In this document: positions 38,213 to 47,346 of the stretch, in pieces
Layout: every line of letters begins with the position of its first letter
How positions within the stretch are numbered: the stretch's first letter is position 1
Origin: Candidatus Poseidoniaceae archaeon
Lineage (GTDB): Archaea; Thermoplasmatota; Poseidoniia; Poseidoniales; Poseidoniaceae
DNA length: 64,000 nt
NCBI GenBank assembly: GCA_028822845.1
Contig: JAPKCS010000006.1
Coordinates: 1 to 64,000, forward strand
Direction: 5' to 3'
Position numbers and translations under genes: made by a program
The notes under the pieces: generated by a model
Database searches by the model: none
What the model saw: the letters and a program-made list of their open reading frames with translations, nothing else
What the model was told of the DNA's origin: nothing

Positions 38213-39973
38213 ATGGACGAAGCCAGTCTGTCTGCTCACACCGTTGCTGAACTCAAGGTCATGCTCGTTGAGCAAGGCCTTCCAGTCAGTGGAAAGAAGT
38301 CTGAGTTGATTGAACGCTTGGAATCAACGCCAAAGGAAGACATTTGGCAACAAACCAACCCTCTTCCAACAACCATGGAACTTGAAGAGAGCCTCACGGC
38401 CTTCGATGAACCAACCACCCTCATGATGCGCATGCAACAACCGGTCTACGGACCGATCAACATGGCAATGGCCATTGCCATCGGTCTTGCTGCATTGATG
38501 GTCTCTGCTGTCTTGGTGGTCCAACCTGCGTGGCTTGGATTTGAAACAGACTATGAATATGAATTGATTGACTTCGATCAAAATCAAGCACAAACCTTCG
38601 CTCAAAACCTTGTCGACCTTGGCCATCCAGATTGGGAAGGACGAATGAGTGGCACCGATGAAGAAGCAAACGCTGCCCAGTACATCATGTCTGAATTTGC
38701 AGAGATGGGCATGGAGACTCAATTGAATGCCTACCAAGTCCCAATGCATCATGTCAATGCCGAACCTTCGTTGCAAGTATGCGCCCCAGGATTGTTTAAT
38801 TCCGGTTGTGGACAATTTGGGCTGGGTGAACTCATCGAGTTCCAACACCGCATCGACTATGTGATTCAAGGATTCTCTGGTGCTGGTTTGTTCCAATTCA
38901 ATGATGGAGTAACGGTCACAGACCTCGGCAACGGCAGCGATGATGCTCTGTGGCAAGATGCAGCTAACACGATTGGTTATGTTCGAAGCGGTGGCTCAAA
39001 AATCGGTAACACCGCCATGTACGTCAAAGCGGTTGAAAATGACCTTGCAGCGTTGATTCGTGTCAACAAGGATTACAATTGCGGCAAGATCGAAGGCAAT
39101 GACTGCGTACCAATTTTCAAAGGCTCAAGCGTTGATTCAATCACTGAAGCAAATGGAGGAAGTGTCCCGAACGACATCGCCTTCATTGCCATGTCCAAGG
39201 ATGCTGGTGAAATTCTCGAATCCGTGGTCATCAATGCCTCTGGCCAAATCGCCATGGACATCGATGTCACCAATGATGGTGAACGCACCATCTATGTCCC
39301 ATGCGGAACCATCGAAGGAAAATCCTCTGATGTGGTGATGGTTGGTGGCCATCATGACACCGTCTATCACGGCCAGGGAGCCATCGACGATACATCTGGC
39401 ACTTCCAGTGTCATGGAAATGGCGCGACAGTTCGCCATGATCACCAACGAAAGCGGAACCCCAGAACGAACACTCCGCTTCTGCACCTGGGGTGGTGAAG
39501 AAGAGGGGTTGTACGGAAGCCGTGCCTACGTCGCAGAAAATCAAGCGTTCTTGCGCGATCACTTGCGACTTTATGTCAACCTCGACATGAACCACGTTGA
39601 TGCTGATGCCATCCGGGGCAATTCAGTCTCGTTGTTCACCAACAATGCTGATGATTTCGGTCATATGGAACGAATCACTGAGATGTACAAGAAAGCCAAT
39701 CCGGACATGGACGAGCGCTACGACATCGTCTTATCCCTTCTCACAGGTGCACAAGGCGAAGATGATGGCATGCCCTATAATTCAGACCACGGGCCATTTG
39801 TTTACGATTTAGAAGGCAAGCGAGGCCGAGCTGTTGTGTGCTACGGAAGCGGAAGTTGGGAATACCACACCTACCTCGACACAATGGACCGTTTCAATGC
39901 AGAATCCCTTGGGATCTCAGTCGTCATCTACGGCACCTATGTTCGAATGCTGGCTTACAACGCCGATGCTTAA
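38213..39973 (+). CDS. membrane-anchored M28-family zinc peptidase with N-terminal SAP domain
   Basis: 586 residues. A SAP-like helix-hairpin motif lies at about 7-38 (HTVAELKVMLVEQGLPVSGK), a transmembrane helix at about 83-105, then an extracellular M28 aminopeptidase domain. Zinc ligands and catalytic residues appear in GGHHDTV (near 381), AIDDTSGTSSV, GGEEEGLYGS (near 427), NLDMNHVD and YNSDHGPF. Likely a cell-surface aminopeptidase or carboxypeptidase that trims peptides. A SAP domain normally binds nucleic acid; here it would face the cytoplasm, an unusual combination. Confidence 0.88.
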   Translation: MDEASLSAHTVAELKVMLVEQGLPVSGKKSELIERLESTPKEDIWQQTNPLPTTMELEESLTAFDEPTTLMMRMQQPVYGPINMAMAIAIGLAALMVSAVLVVQPAWLGFETDYEYELIDFDQNQAQTFAQNLVDLGHPDWEGRMSGTDEEANAAQYIMSEFAEMGMETQLNAYQVPMHHVNAEPSLQVCAPGLFNSGCGQFGLGELIEFQHRIDYVIQGFSGAGLFQFNDGVTVTDLGNGSDDALWQDAANTIGYVRSGGSKIGNTAMYVKAVENDLAALIRVNKDYNCGKIEGNDCVPIFKGSSVDSITEANGGSVPNDIAFIAMSKDAGEILESVVINASGQIAMDIDVTNDGERTIYVPCGTIEGKSSDVVMVGGHHDTVYHGQGAIDDTSGTSSVMEMARQFAMITNESGTPERTLRFCTWGGEEEGLYGSRAYVAENQAFLRDHLRLYVNLDMNHVDADAIRGNSVSLFTNNADDFGHMERITEMYKKANPDMDERYDIVLSLLTGAQGEDDGMPYNSDHGPFVYDLEGKRGRAVVCYGSGSWEYHTYLDTMDRFNAESLGISVVIYGTYVRMLAYNADA

Positions 39974-40001
39974 GTGAAACCTCAAGCGACGGTTTGAAAG
40001 C

Positions 40002-40313
40002 GTGGTGTTCAGCCCTTGGGCCATGGTCGCACCAAGCGCTTGGGCATCACACATTCTCGTACCCTCTAAATCTGAGGCTGTGCAAATGCGAGAGAAAATT
40101 GTCAAACTCAAAGATTTTCAAAAGATGGCTCGCAAAAAGAGCACATGCCCATCAAGTCAGAAAGGAGGCGATTTAGGATGGTTCCGCAAGGGTCAGATGG
40201 TTCCGCCGTTCGAAGAAGCTGTTTGGAAGAACGAATTGTCAACCGTGTCTGCGCCGGTGAAAACTCAATTCGGCTATCACCTTATTTGGGTGCATGAGCG
40301 CGACGAAGCGTGA
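40002..40313 (+). CDS. stand-alone parvulin-type peptidyl-prolyl isomerase
   Basis: 103 residues from GTG 40002, or 96 from ATG 40023. Single rotamase domain: ASHILV, the DFQKMARKKSTCPSS segment, GGDLGWFRKGQMVPPFEEAVW and VKTQFGYHLIWV are diagnostic. It has no signal peptide or anchor, so it is cytoplasmic, like bacterial PpiC (Par10). Speeds cis-trans prolyl isomerisation. FolB follows 8 nt later, suggesting one transcript. Confidence 0.88.
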   Translation: MVFSPWAMVAPSAWASHILVPSKSEAVQMREKIVKLKDFQKMARKKSTCPSSQKGGDLGWFRKGQMVPPFEEAVWKNELSTVSAPVKTQFGYHLIWVHERDEA

Positions 40314-40321
40314 GGGATTCG

Positions 40322-40684
40322 ATGACCGTTCGTGTTGGATTGGAAAACTACACCGTGATGGCCAAGCATGGCTATTACGAGTTTGAACATGAGCAAGACC
40401 AGCCTTTTGTGTTCACCGTCATGGCGACATTGGTTCACGAAAAAGTCGACAATGACCTCGCTTTGACGCTCAATTATGCCGATTTACAAATCGCAATTGA
40501 CCATGTTATGTTCGAAAGTGAAAAGCCAATTGCTCTGATGGAAGAAATGGCAAGTCGCGTCATTGACCTCATCAGCACCAACGAACGAGTGGCGATTATT
40601 CATGTCCGAATCGAAAAGCCAAACGCTCCACTTCCGCACCCCGGTGGCCTCCCTGTCATCGAGGTCGAATGGACTCGCCGTTGA
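40322..40684 (+). CDS. folB: dihydroneopterin aldolase
   Basis: 120 residues from the ATG at 40322 with GTGAGGG upstream. Cleaves dihydroneopterin to 6-hydroxymethyl-dihydropterin. Family features: HGYYEFE (16-22) with the substrate Glu, a LNYADLQ segment, LMEEMASRVIDLI, and the closing VRIEKPNAPL with the catalytic Lys. This is the bacterial FolB type, not the archaeal MptD family. Together with FolP at 59550 it suggests a real folate-type pathway. Confidence 0.88.
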   Translation: MTVRVGLENYTVMAKHGYYEFEHEQDQPFVFTVMATLVHEKVDNDLALTLNYADLQIAIDHVMFESEKPIALMEEMASRVIDLISTNERVAIIHVRIEKPNAPLPHPGGLPVIEVEWTRR

Positions 40685-40720
40685 GCGAGCCTTCAAGCAC
40701 CCTCCGACCAAGGCCATTCT

Positions 40721-41233
40721 ATGGCGGAGCAAATCCAGCGGGTCTATGTCCCCTCTGCAATCGAGGACAGCGGCAATGCCCTCTCCTTGGGATGCTTCAG
40801 TTCAGAAGCAACAGCTTGGAATGTGCTCCGGAGTTTTCTAAAAAAGAGCGATCAAATGCTGCTGGTCTCAGCCTCTGTTGTGGTCTGGGACATCGATGTG
40901 ATCGGTGCGCATGGACTGACGGTGCTCGCCTCGCTTGAATGCAAGGACTGCCCCGTATGCAGCCGTCAAACCTTCTGGGTCGACCTCGAGAACTTTTCGG
41001 CACTCTGTCACGGCGATGCATGCGCTGCTTGGGTGGAAGAAAGCACCCATGAACCGGGTGTCATCGATTGTGGATGGCCTGCTCTTCGGTTCTTGAAACA
41101 AACAAAATCCATCGAAGAGGCATTCAAAGAATTATTTGCACTTGGCGATCAAATCAAAGCGGCAGGCATAACCGACACCGTCTCAATCCAAGCATCAGAA
41201 GCGATGTTGGATGAGTTTGAAAACCTCACCTGA
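40721..41233 (+). CDS. Cys-containing hypothetical protein
   Basis: Not recognised. 170 residues, soluble. Five cysteines cluster as C74-x2-C77-x2-C80 and C96-x4-C101, a possible zinc or metal site. The C-terminal third is helical. Starts 36 nt after folB; no Shine-Dalgarno is obvious before the ATG. The 3' end overlaps by 8 nt the convergent gene at 41226. Confidence 0.6.
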   Translation: MAEQIQRVYVPSAIEDSGNALSLGCFSSEATAWNVLRSFLKKSDQMLLVSASVVVWDIDVIGAHGLTVLASLECKDCPVCSRQTFWVDLENFSALCHGDACAAWVEESTHEPGVIDCGWPALRFLKQTKSIEEAFKELFALGDQIKAAGITDTVSIQASEAMLDEFENLT

Positions 41234-41495
41234 GCAAAAGTGGTCCGATGAAACTGAAGGCAAAGATGCCCAAAAAGACGAACATCCAAATCCGCATTTG
41301 TTTCTGATTTTTCTCATCCCTCACGTTGCGATCCATGCAGGCTTGATCCGTACAAACCCGTGGTTCGCAAGAGAGTTTGATTGGGCGAAAGCAGACCCGG
41401 CAATGCTTGTGGGGTTGGACTTTTCCAGAAGCAGTAGCGGAGACCCTGTTGGTCATTCGTTGAAGGTTTTCTTTGACTTTCTTTGTATCTACCAT
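41226..41495 (-). CDS. small zinc-ribbon membrane protein (DUF2116-like)
   Basis: 89 residues. Basic N-terminus, then HKHCRVCFRP with a second CTDQAC pair forming a probable zinc ribbon (about 29-53), a charged helix and one C-terminal transmembrane segment. The layout matches the archaeal DUF2116 family of unknown function. Lies 10 nt downstream of the UMP kinase gene on the same strand, so probably in the same transcript. Confidence 0.65.
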   Translation of the reverse strand: MVDTKKVKENLQRMTNRVSATASGKVQPHKHCRVCFRPIKLSCEPRVCTDQACMDRNVRDEKNQKQMRIWMFVFLGIFAFSFIGPLLLR

Positions 41496-41505
41496 CGTTC
41501 ATCAC

Positions 41506-42213
41506 CTAGGGTACAATCAATGTTCCATCGAAGGGTTGGCCGTCCAGGGCCTTTTCCAGTAAATTAAGATCCCGACCATCAAGCACGGCGAGTCGCAAAT
41601 CACATGCCTTGGCCCAGCCAACTGCAACAGGATCAATCACAGCAGATGCTCCAGGAGCGAGTGGTTCATCGATGCCGGTGATCTCTGCCAGTTCATCGAT
41701 GGTCATTGTGGTAAAAGAGACGGCGTCTTCGTGGTGTCGAGGATCTTTATCGAAGACATGGCTGACGTTGGTGGCAATGACGCAATGGCTTGCTCCTGTG
41801 TCGCGGGCGAGGGCAACTGCCACTGCATCCGTGGTGTGACCAGGCGTTGTGCCTCCCATGATGACAATGTGGTGAACATCCATCAATGCTGCGGCTTCGC
41901 TGGTGGTGGTGGCTATGATCGGTGCTACATCGCAACCGATGTCCAATAAGATCTGTTGAATCACTGTGGCATTTAATCGGGTCGCTGCGATGCCAATTTC
42001 ATCGAGGCGGTGGGTGTCACTCACCAAGACTTGAGCGAGCGTTATGCCCTCTCTTGCGGGAAGTCCTCCGCCGACAACGAGTGCTAAGCGCCGACCATTT
42101 CCCTCCATGTGGACGGCTAATTGGCGCAAACGTCCGAACCATTCGATGCGTTGTTCAGCTTCTTCAGGACGAAGCAGGCTTCCGCCCAAAGCAACAACAT
42201 GACGAGTGGTCAT
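41506..42213 (-). CDS. pyrH: UMP kinase, archaeal type
   Basis: 235 residues of the amino-acid-kinase fold. Phosphorylates UMP to UDP. Visible: the ATP-site start LGGSLLRP, LVVGGGLPARE, GGTTPGHTTDAVAVALARD with the UMP and nucleotide contacts, and ATNVSHVFDKDPR, typical of archaeal UMPK. Fits with CarA/CarB at 53.5-58 kb in pyrimidine supply. Divergent from aRF1. Confidence 0.92.
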   Translation of the reverse strand: MTTRHVVALGGSLLRPEEAEQRIEWFGRLRQLAVHMEGNGRRLALVVGGGLPAREGITLAQVLVSDTHRLDEIGIAATRLNATVIQQILLDIGCDVAPIIATTTSEAAALMDVHHIVIMGGTTPGHTTDAVAVALARDTGASHCVIATNVSHVFDKDPRHHEDAVSFTTMTIDELAEITGIDEPLAPGASAVIDPVAVGWAKACDLRLAVLDGRDLNLLEKALDGQPFDGTLIVP

Positions 42214-42352
42214 CGCTCCTTCCTTGCGCGCTCATGCTTTGAGCATATCCCCGCAGAAGGCTTTGGAACAGCCATCCCTCTGCCTGTCACCTCTCGACAC
42301 CACACGAGAGTTGAAGACCCCTCAACCACGCCCTTGAATTGGAGGCCAAGCG

Positions 42353-43600
42353 ATGTCTGATGATGCAACTCTCGCCACGCGCCGTCTTCGATTGAAACTC
42401 GCCCTTGAAGACTTGAGGGAAATGAAAGGGTTCGGTACAGAGTTGGTCACGCTCATCATCCCACCCGACCGGCACATCTCAGATGCTCGTTCTCTGCTGC
42501 AAAACGAACACGGGCAAGCGGCCAACATCAAATCCAAAGGCACCCGTAAAAATGTCCAGGGCGCTATTGAATCGGCACTCTCCACCCTCTCTAGGTACAA
42601 ACGACCTGGCGAACACGGGCTTGCTATTTTTGTTGGCTCGATCATTATTGGGAACAATAAAAACCGCATGGTCAACGTTGTTGTTGAAGAACCACCTCAG
42701 CCCCTTATGTCCTTCCGATATCGATGCGATTCGGTGTTCGAACTGGGACAACTCGAAGACATGTTGGTCGATAAGAAATCATACGGGTTGTTTGTTATCG
42801 ACCGTTCAGAAGCTGCGTATGGAATCGCTTCAGGAAAGCGCATCCACGTACAGGAACACCTTGTCTCCAACATCATGGGTAAGCACCGACAAGGAGGTCA
42901 ATCCGCTCAGCGTTTCGAACGGCTCATCGAAGAGGCTGCTCATAACTTCTTCAAGCGCGCTGCAGAACACGCATCTTCCTACTGGTTGCCAAACATTGAG
43001 AACATCCAAGCAATCATCATTGGTGGCCCCGGTCACACCAAAGATTTCGTGGTTAAGAATGAATATTTCCATCACGAAGTAACAAAGAGGATTGCAAAAA
43101 CCCATTTCGATGTTGGCTATTCAAACGAGAGCGGCGTACGAGAATTGGTTGAAAACGCTGGATCACTGATGGGTGAAATTGAACTCGATGCAGAACGCCA
43201 GGTCATGACGGCTTTCTTATCAGAACTGATCAAACCTGCACCAAGAGCAACCTATGGCGAGAAGATGATTCGCAGTGCTCTTGAACAAGGTGCTGTTGAC
43301 CGGTTGCTTGTTTCGGAAGGTTTGCGAAAGAACACGCTCGGACTTCGATGCGGCTCATGCCAGCATGAATGGAGCGCTACAGTCGGTCGAATGGAACCAC
43401 TCCCCGAATGCCCCTCATGCAGTGCATCAGGCGATAACGCCAAGGAATTGAGCAACATTTCCCTGATCGATGAACTTTGTAAAATGGGTGAAAGGAGCAA
43501 CACTGAAATAATCTATATTTCCGTTGATACCGAAGAAGGTTCACAGTTACTCCACGGCTTTGGTGGCCTTGCTGCCCTTTGCCGATACCCAATGATGTGA
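42353..43600 (+). CDS. prf1: peptide chain release factor aRF1
   Basis: 415 residues. Recognises all three stop codons and triggers peptide release. NIKS at 58-61 and YRCDSVF at 123-129 form the stop-codon reader. GGQ at 181-183 is the hydrolysis motif. The C-terminal domain carries a zinc-ribbon-like CGSCQHEW...CPSC, as in many archaeal aRF1. GGAGG lies 7 nt before the ATG. ArgRS follows 10 nt later. Confidence 0.97.
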   Translation: MSDDATLATRRLRLKLALEDLREMKGFGTELVTLIIPPDRHISDARSLLQNEHGQAANIKSKGTRKNVQGAIESALSTLSRYKRPGEHGLAIFVGSIIIGNNKNRMVNVVVEEPPQPLMSFRYRCDSVFELGQLEDMLVDKKSYGLFVIDRSEAAYGIASGKRIHVQEHLVSNIMGKHRQGGQSAQRFERLIEEAAHNFFKRAAEHASSYWLPNIENIQAIIIGGPGHTKDFVVKNEYFHHEVTKRIAKTHFDVGYSNESGVRELVENAGSLMGEIELDAERQVMTAFLSELIKPAPRATYGEKMIRSALEQGAVDRLLVSEGLRKNTLGLRCGSCQHEWSATVGRMEPLPECPSCSASGDNAKELSNISLIDELCKMGERSNTEIIYISVDTEEGSQLLHGFGGLAALCRYPMM

Positions 43601-43610
43601 GGTGAGAAAA

Positions 43611-45392
43611 ATGCAGATGCTCAAAGCTGAGATTGAACCCTTGATTGAGGCTGCCCTCCTGCACGTAGGCATCACCAACGATCACTGGAGAAGCATGCTT
43701 GCACCCTCGCGTGAATTGGATCAGGGCGACCTTTCGCTCCCATGTTTCCCATTCGCAAAGCAACTTGGCCAAGCACCACCAGCAATCGCTGAAGCCCTTG
43801 CTGAAGCAATGCCTGAACACGAAGCCATTGGAGAAGTCAACGCCGTTGCTGGCTACCTCAACATCAAAGCAGACCCTTCGTGGTTGGCAAAGACAATTTT
43901 ATCCTCACCCGAAACCCACGGCCATCCTTTTGGCCAACGGCAACCAACGGGTCGCAAAATATTGATTGAACACACCTCGGCAAATCCAAACGGACCGTTC
44001 CATGTCGGACGGGCACGAAACGCCATCCTCGGCGACTCGTTGGTTCGTTTGCACCGCCTTTATGGCAATGAAGTTCGAGCAGAGTATTACGTTGATGACA
44101 TGGGGAAGCAGGTCGGTGTTCTTGCTTGGGCCCTAGCAAACCTCAGTTCAGAAGAAGTGGAAGCCACGTTAGAAGGCAGAGACCCTTTGAATCCAAAGTG
44201 GAAAGGCAAAGCCGACCACGAACGTGTCCGCTGGTATCAAGCCGCTCAAGTGATTCGTCAAGAGCGTGAAGACAAGGACGACATTGAGAAGGAAATTGGT
44301 CGCATGGTTCACGCAAGTGAGCACGGCGATCAACAGGTACTGGATGACTTCCAAGCCGCTTATACACCCGTGCTTGAAGGCATGCTGACAACCCTCGCCC
44401 GCCTTGGCATCAACTTTGACACCTTCACAAAGGAATCAATTTTTGTCACCAACGGCGATGTGGGCCGGTTGATGCAGCGCTTCAAAACATTCGATATCCA
44501 CGGTACGGCTGACAACGGTGCAGAATTCCTCGACCTCGGAGCACGTGGTCTCAAAGGGAAGACAGAATTCTTTTTCCGACGTGGCGATGGTTCGTCGTTG
44601 TATGCAACGCGTGACATCGCCTATCACATGTGGAAATGGCAACAATGTGACGACCTCATCAATGTCCTTGGTGAGGATCACAAACTCCAGGCAAAGCAAG
44701 TCGGTATGACCTTAACCGAACTTGGGCAAAAAGTCCCTGATGTCTTGTTTTATTCATTCATCAAGTTGCCAGAAGGAAAAATGTCGACCCGAAAGGGCAA
44801 TGTTGTGTTCATGGATGATTTGTTGGAAGAAGCACAAGCACAAGCAGCGGCTGTTGTTGGCGCATTGCGACCCGATTACGAACATCAACAGATCAAGGAG
44901 ATTGCCGATGCTGCAGGTACCTCTGCTGTCCGATTCAACATCATCAAAGTGAGTCCAGAAAAAGGATTCACCTTCCGATGGGAAGAGGCGTTGGCTTTCG
45001 AGGGCGGTTCTGCACCGTTCATCATGTACTCACATGTTCGAGCTTGCTCAATTGTTCGTCGATGCCACAAGGAAGGCATTGATGTGACTGCGGAACTGGA
45101 GAACACCAACATCGACCATCCAAAAGAGATGTCAAAAGGCATGGTTGGTTTGCTTCGGGCCCTTTCTGTTCACAATGATGTGTTGGCAAAAGCAGTCAAC
45201 GATCGACGCCCTCACCTCTTTGCGAACCACTTGTTGCATTTGGCGAACTGCTTCAATGCCTTTTATCGCGATTGTATGATTGTCGTTGAGGGTGAAGTGA
45301 ACACATTCAACTTACAAATCTCTGAAGTTGCCCGTCGTATGATGCGAACAGGCATGGAAGGTTTGGGCATTGCGCCCATCGAACACATGTGA
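43611..45392 (+). CDS. argS: arginyl-tRNA synthetase
   Basis: 593 residues from the ATG at 43611, chosen because TGAGGTGAG precedes it. Class I synthetase. It has an N-terminal Add-1 tRNA-binding domain, the HIGH-type motif in SANPNGPFHVGRARNAI, the KMSTRKGNVVFMDDLL loop replacing KMSKS, and the C-terminal DALR anticodon-binding domain (SIVRRCHKEG onward). Co-transcribed with aRF1. Ends 2 nt from the convergent GTPase gene. Confidence 0.97.
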   Translation: MQMLKAEIEPLIEAALLHVGITNDHWRSMLAPSRELDQGDLSLPCFPFAKQLGQAPPAIAEALAEAMPEHEAIGEVNAVAGYLNIKADPSWLAKTILSSPETHGHPFGQRQPTGRKILIEHTSANPNGPFHVGRARNAILGDSLVRLHRLYGNEVRAEYYVDDMGKQVGVLAWALANLSSEEVEATLEGRDPLNPKWKGKADHERVRWYQAAQVIRQEREDKDDIEKEIGRMVHASEHGDQQVLDDFQAAYTPVLEGMLTTLARLGINFDTFTKESIFVTNGDVGRLMQRFKTFDIHGTADNGAEFLDLGARGLKGKTEFFFRRGDGSSLYATRDIAYHMWKWQQCDDLINVLGEDHKLQAKQVGMTLTELGQKVPDVLFYSFIKLPEGKMSTRKGNVVFMDDLLEEAQAQAAAVVGALRPDYEHQQIKEIADAAGTSAVRFNIIKVSPEKGFTFRWEEALAFEGGSAPFIMYSHVRACSIVRRCHKEGIDVTAELENTNIDHPKEMSKGMVGLLRALSVHNDVLAKAVNDRRPHLFANHLLHLANCFNAFYRDCMIVVEGEVNTFNLQISEVARRMMRTGMEGLGIAPIEHM

Positions 45393-45394
45393 GT

Positions 45395-46513
45395 TCACTC
45401 TTGATCTCGCCTGTACCAGCCTTCTGGCAAAGCCATTGGATCGACGTTTCGTCCGGCCTTGATGCGTCGAATGATTTCCATACGCATGGCGTCCATCCCA
45501 ATGAATTCAGTTGCAGACATGGTGATCCGGTCCTTGTGGTCGATCAACAGGGGTAAGTCCGGTGTGCCTTCGGAACCATCTTCGCGCCATTCAGCTTCGG
45601 CAGCAGTGACTTCAGCCCACATATCTGGAAGAGGATCCAACAGGTCCGCCTTTGAGGTGACAACAATCAAATCGGTGCCAGGAAGCATGGCCGTCACGTC
45701 TTCCAAAAGATGCGTTTGCTCTTCTAAAGAAGTCCCGCATGCTTCGCTTTCATCCATAAGGAACAACACAAGAGAACCAATGTGTTCCAACGCCGCAATC
45801 GCTTGCAGTTCAATCGTGTTGCGTGCAAGCATTGGACGGTCAAGAAGACCAGGAGTGTCGACCATCTGGTATGGCAAACGGCGATGAGTGAAGTGACCAA
45901 CGTGAATTTGTTTGGTCGTGAACGGATAGTGGTTCACTTCCATGTTTCCAGAACTCAGCGCCGAGATAAAGGCCGACTTACCAACGTTTGGCGCTCCACA
46001 AACAACGATGCAGGGGAGCAGTTGGTCGATGGTAGGCAACCGCTTGAGGGTTTCACGTGCTTGACTGAGCCATGCAAGCGATGGTCCAACACGGCGCATG
46101 ATGGAAGAAATACGCCCGTAGGCTTCTTTCCGAGCGTCATGCATCAACTCTGTCCGACCCGTTCGAATGATTTTCTTGGCGTTTTGGCCTCCGATGCTGA
46201 GCACCTGCCTGGAGCCCCATTGCAGCATTGAGAGGTGGTGACGGTAATCATCGCACCCAACACATGCGTCGATCATGGCCACGTCGAATGTAGGAGACTG
46301 GTCAAGCGATGGCCACACGTTGACCGTATCGGTTAACGTTGTTGCAATAACATCCGCAGCGGTTTGAGTCATTCGACTCATCTGTTTACGGACGCGATAA
46401 ACACGGTCAGAATCGTCGACTCTATCGGCGGCTTTTCGGGCCCGAGAGAATGCTTTGTCAAGCACTTCATCCTCAAGGAGGACCGTTGGAAGTGTGCGCC
46501 ATGAGACTTTCAT
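45395..46513 (-). CDS. Nog1-like GTPase, ribosome assembly
   Basis: 372 residues from the ATG at 46513; longer frames would overlap the divergent gene at 46643. An N-terminal helical domain (1-160, beginning LPTVLLEDEVLDKAFSRARK as in Nog1) precedes a GTPase domain. That domain has G1 GAPNVGKS (173-180), switch region NHYPFTTKQ, G3 DTPGLLD and G4 TSKAD. Nog1 proteins act in large-subunit biogenesis. No Obg-fold or TGS domain is present. Confidence 0.87.
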   Translation of the reverse strand: MKVSWRTLPTVLLEDEVLDKAFSRARKAADRVDDSDRVYRVRKQMSRMTQTAADVIATTLTDTVNVWPSLDQSPTFDVAMIDACVGCDDYRHHLSMLQWGSRQVLSIGGQNAKKIIRTGRTELMHDARKEAYGRISSIMRRVGPSLAWLSQARETLKRLPTIDQLLPCIVVCGAPNVGKSAFISALSSGNMEVNHYPFTTKQIHVGHFTHRRLPYQMVDTPGLLDRPMLARNTIELQAIAALEHIGSLVLFLMDESEACGTSLEEQTHLLEDVTAMLPGTDLIVVTSKADLLDPLPDMWAEVTAAEAEWREDGSEGTPDLPLLIDHKDRITMSATEFIGMDAMRMEIIRRIKAGRNVDPMALPEGWYRRDQE

Positions 46514-46642
46514 AATGTTCTCCCGCTTCACGCCGGTCGCCCACCCTTCAAGAAGCCATACCCCCAAAACCAGCATTTTACGACATTGGAGCAATCTCAA
46601 GCAAGAGCGAGGTTCAAGTAGCCTCGCCATGTACGTTTGCGC

Positions 46643-47086
46643 ATGGCGAAGTCTGAGAAGAAGATTGAACTCCCAGATTGGGCTAAACCGATTTGGAAAT
46701 CGATGGGTTCCCCAAAGCTCGATAAAGTCGCCGATATCATCCATGGTGATTTACTCAAGCGAAGGCACGGCCTACGACGCGATGACATCATTGAAATTTT
46801 GATGGATGCCCGTTCACTCGTTGGAGATGCAAGTCCATGGATCAGAGGACGTCTGCTCTCATCAGGAAAATCAAGCATTGAATTGCTTTGTGAAGATGGC
46901 CGCACCCATTACGTGGCACGTGACATCATTGCACGCATTGTGTTGGTTGCTCACACCCGGCCAGCCTACATCGATGACAAGGACCTCCTTGCCTTTGAGC
47001 GCAACGATATGAAGCGCCGATCGAACCTCCATGAAAAGGTCGAGAAGGAAAGCAAGGGCAGCGATGATTCCCATCTTTGGGGTTGA
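46643..47086 (+). CDS. conserved hypothetical protein
   Basis: Not recognised. 147 residues from the ATG at 46643. It has a basic N-terminus, a helical part with RRHGLRRDDIIEILMDAR, a beta-rich middle GRLLSSGKSSIELLCEDGRTHYV that could be an OB- or SH3-like barrel, and a charged Lys/Glu C-terminus. It may bind RNA or a ribosomal component given its neighbours, but there is no diagnostic motif. PCD follows 5 nt later. Confidence 0.6.
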   Translation: MAKSEKKIELPDWAKPIWKSMGSPKLDKVADIIHGDLLKRRHGLRRDDIIEILMDARSLVGDASPWIRGRLLSSGKSSIELLCEDGRTHYVARDIIARIVLVAHTRPAYIDDKDLLAFERNDMKRRSNLHEKVEKESKGSDDSHLWG

Positions 47087-47091
47087 ACTGA

Positions 47092-47343
47092 ATGAACATC
47101 CCAGAGGGATGGGTTGTCGTTGAAGAGCGTTTGATGCGTGAATTCGAGTTTCCGAACTTTGCGGATGCAAAATCATTCATTGATGCCCTCTCTTTGCACG
47201 CTGATTCCGTAAATCATCACCCCGAGTTTCACTTTGGCTGGGGTTATGCCGTTGTCGAATTGTTCACCCATGATGAAGAGAAAATCACAACGAAAGACAT
47301 CGATTTTGCTCGCCACATCAACGCCATGAACGTGGAGGCGTGA
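47092..47343 (+). CDS. phhB: pterin-4a-carbinolamine dehydratase
   Basis: 83 residues, a single PCD/DCoH domain. Dehydrates 4a-hydroxytetrahydropterin. The signature HHP (42-44), Trp50, His60 in ELFTHD and the trailing ITTKDIDFA are present. A phenylalanine hydroxylase partner is absent from the window, so it may act in another pterin step, perhaps with the FolM-like SDR and FolB. Confidence 0.9.
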   Translation: MNIPEGWVVVEERLMREFEFPNFADAKSFIDALSLHADSVNHHPEFHFGWGYAVVELFTHDEEKITTKDIDFARHINAMNVEA

Positions 47344-47346
47344 GGC

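Noticed and set aside
46643-47086. Translation initiation factor aIF1A
   Set aside because: Size and a DGR segment are suggestive, but the conserved OB-fold motifs of aIF1A are missing.
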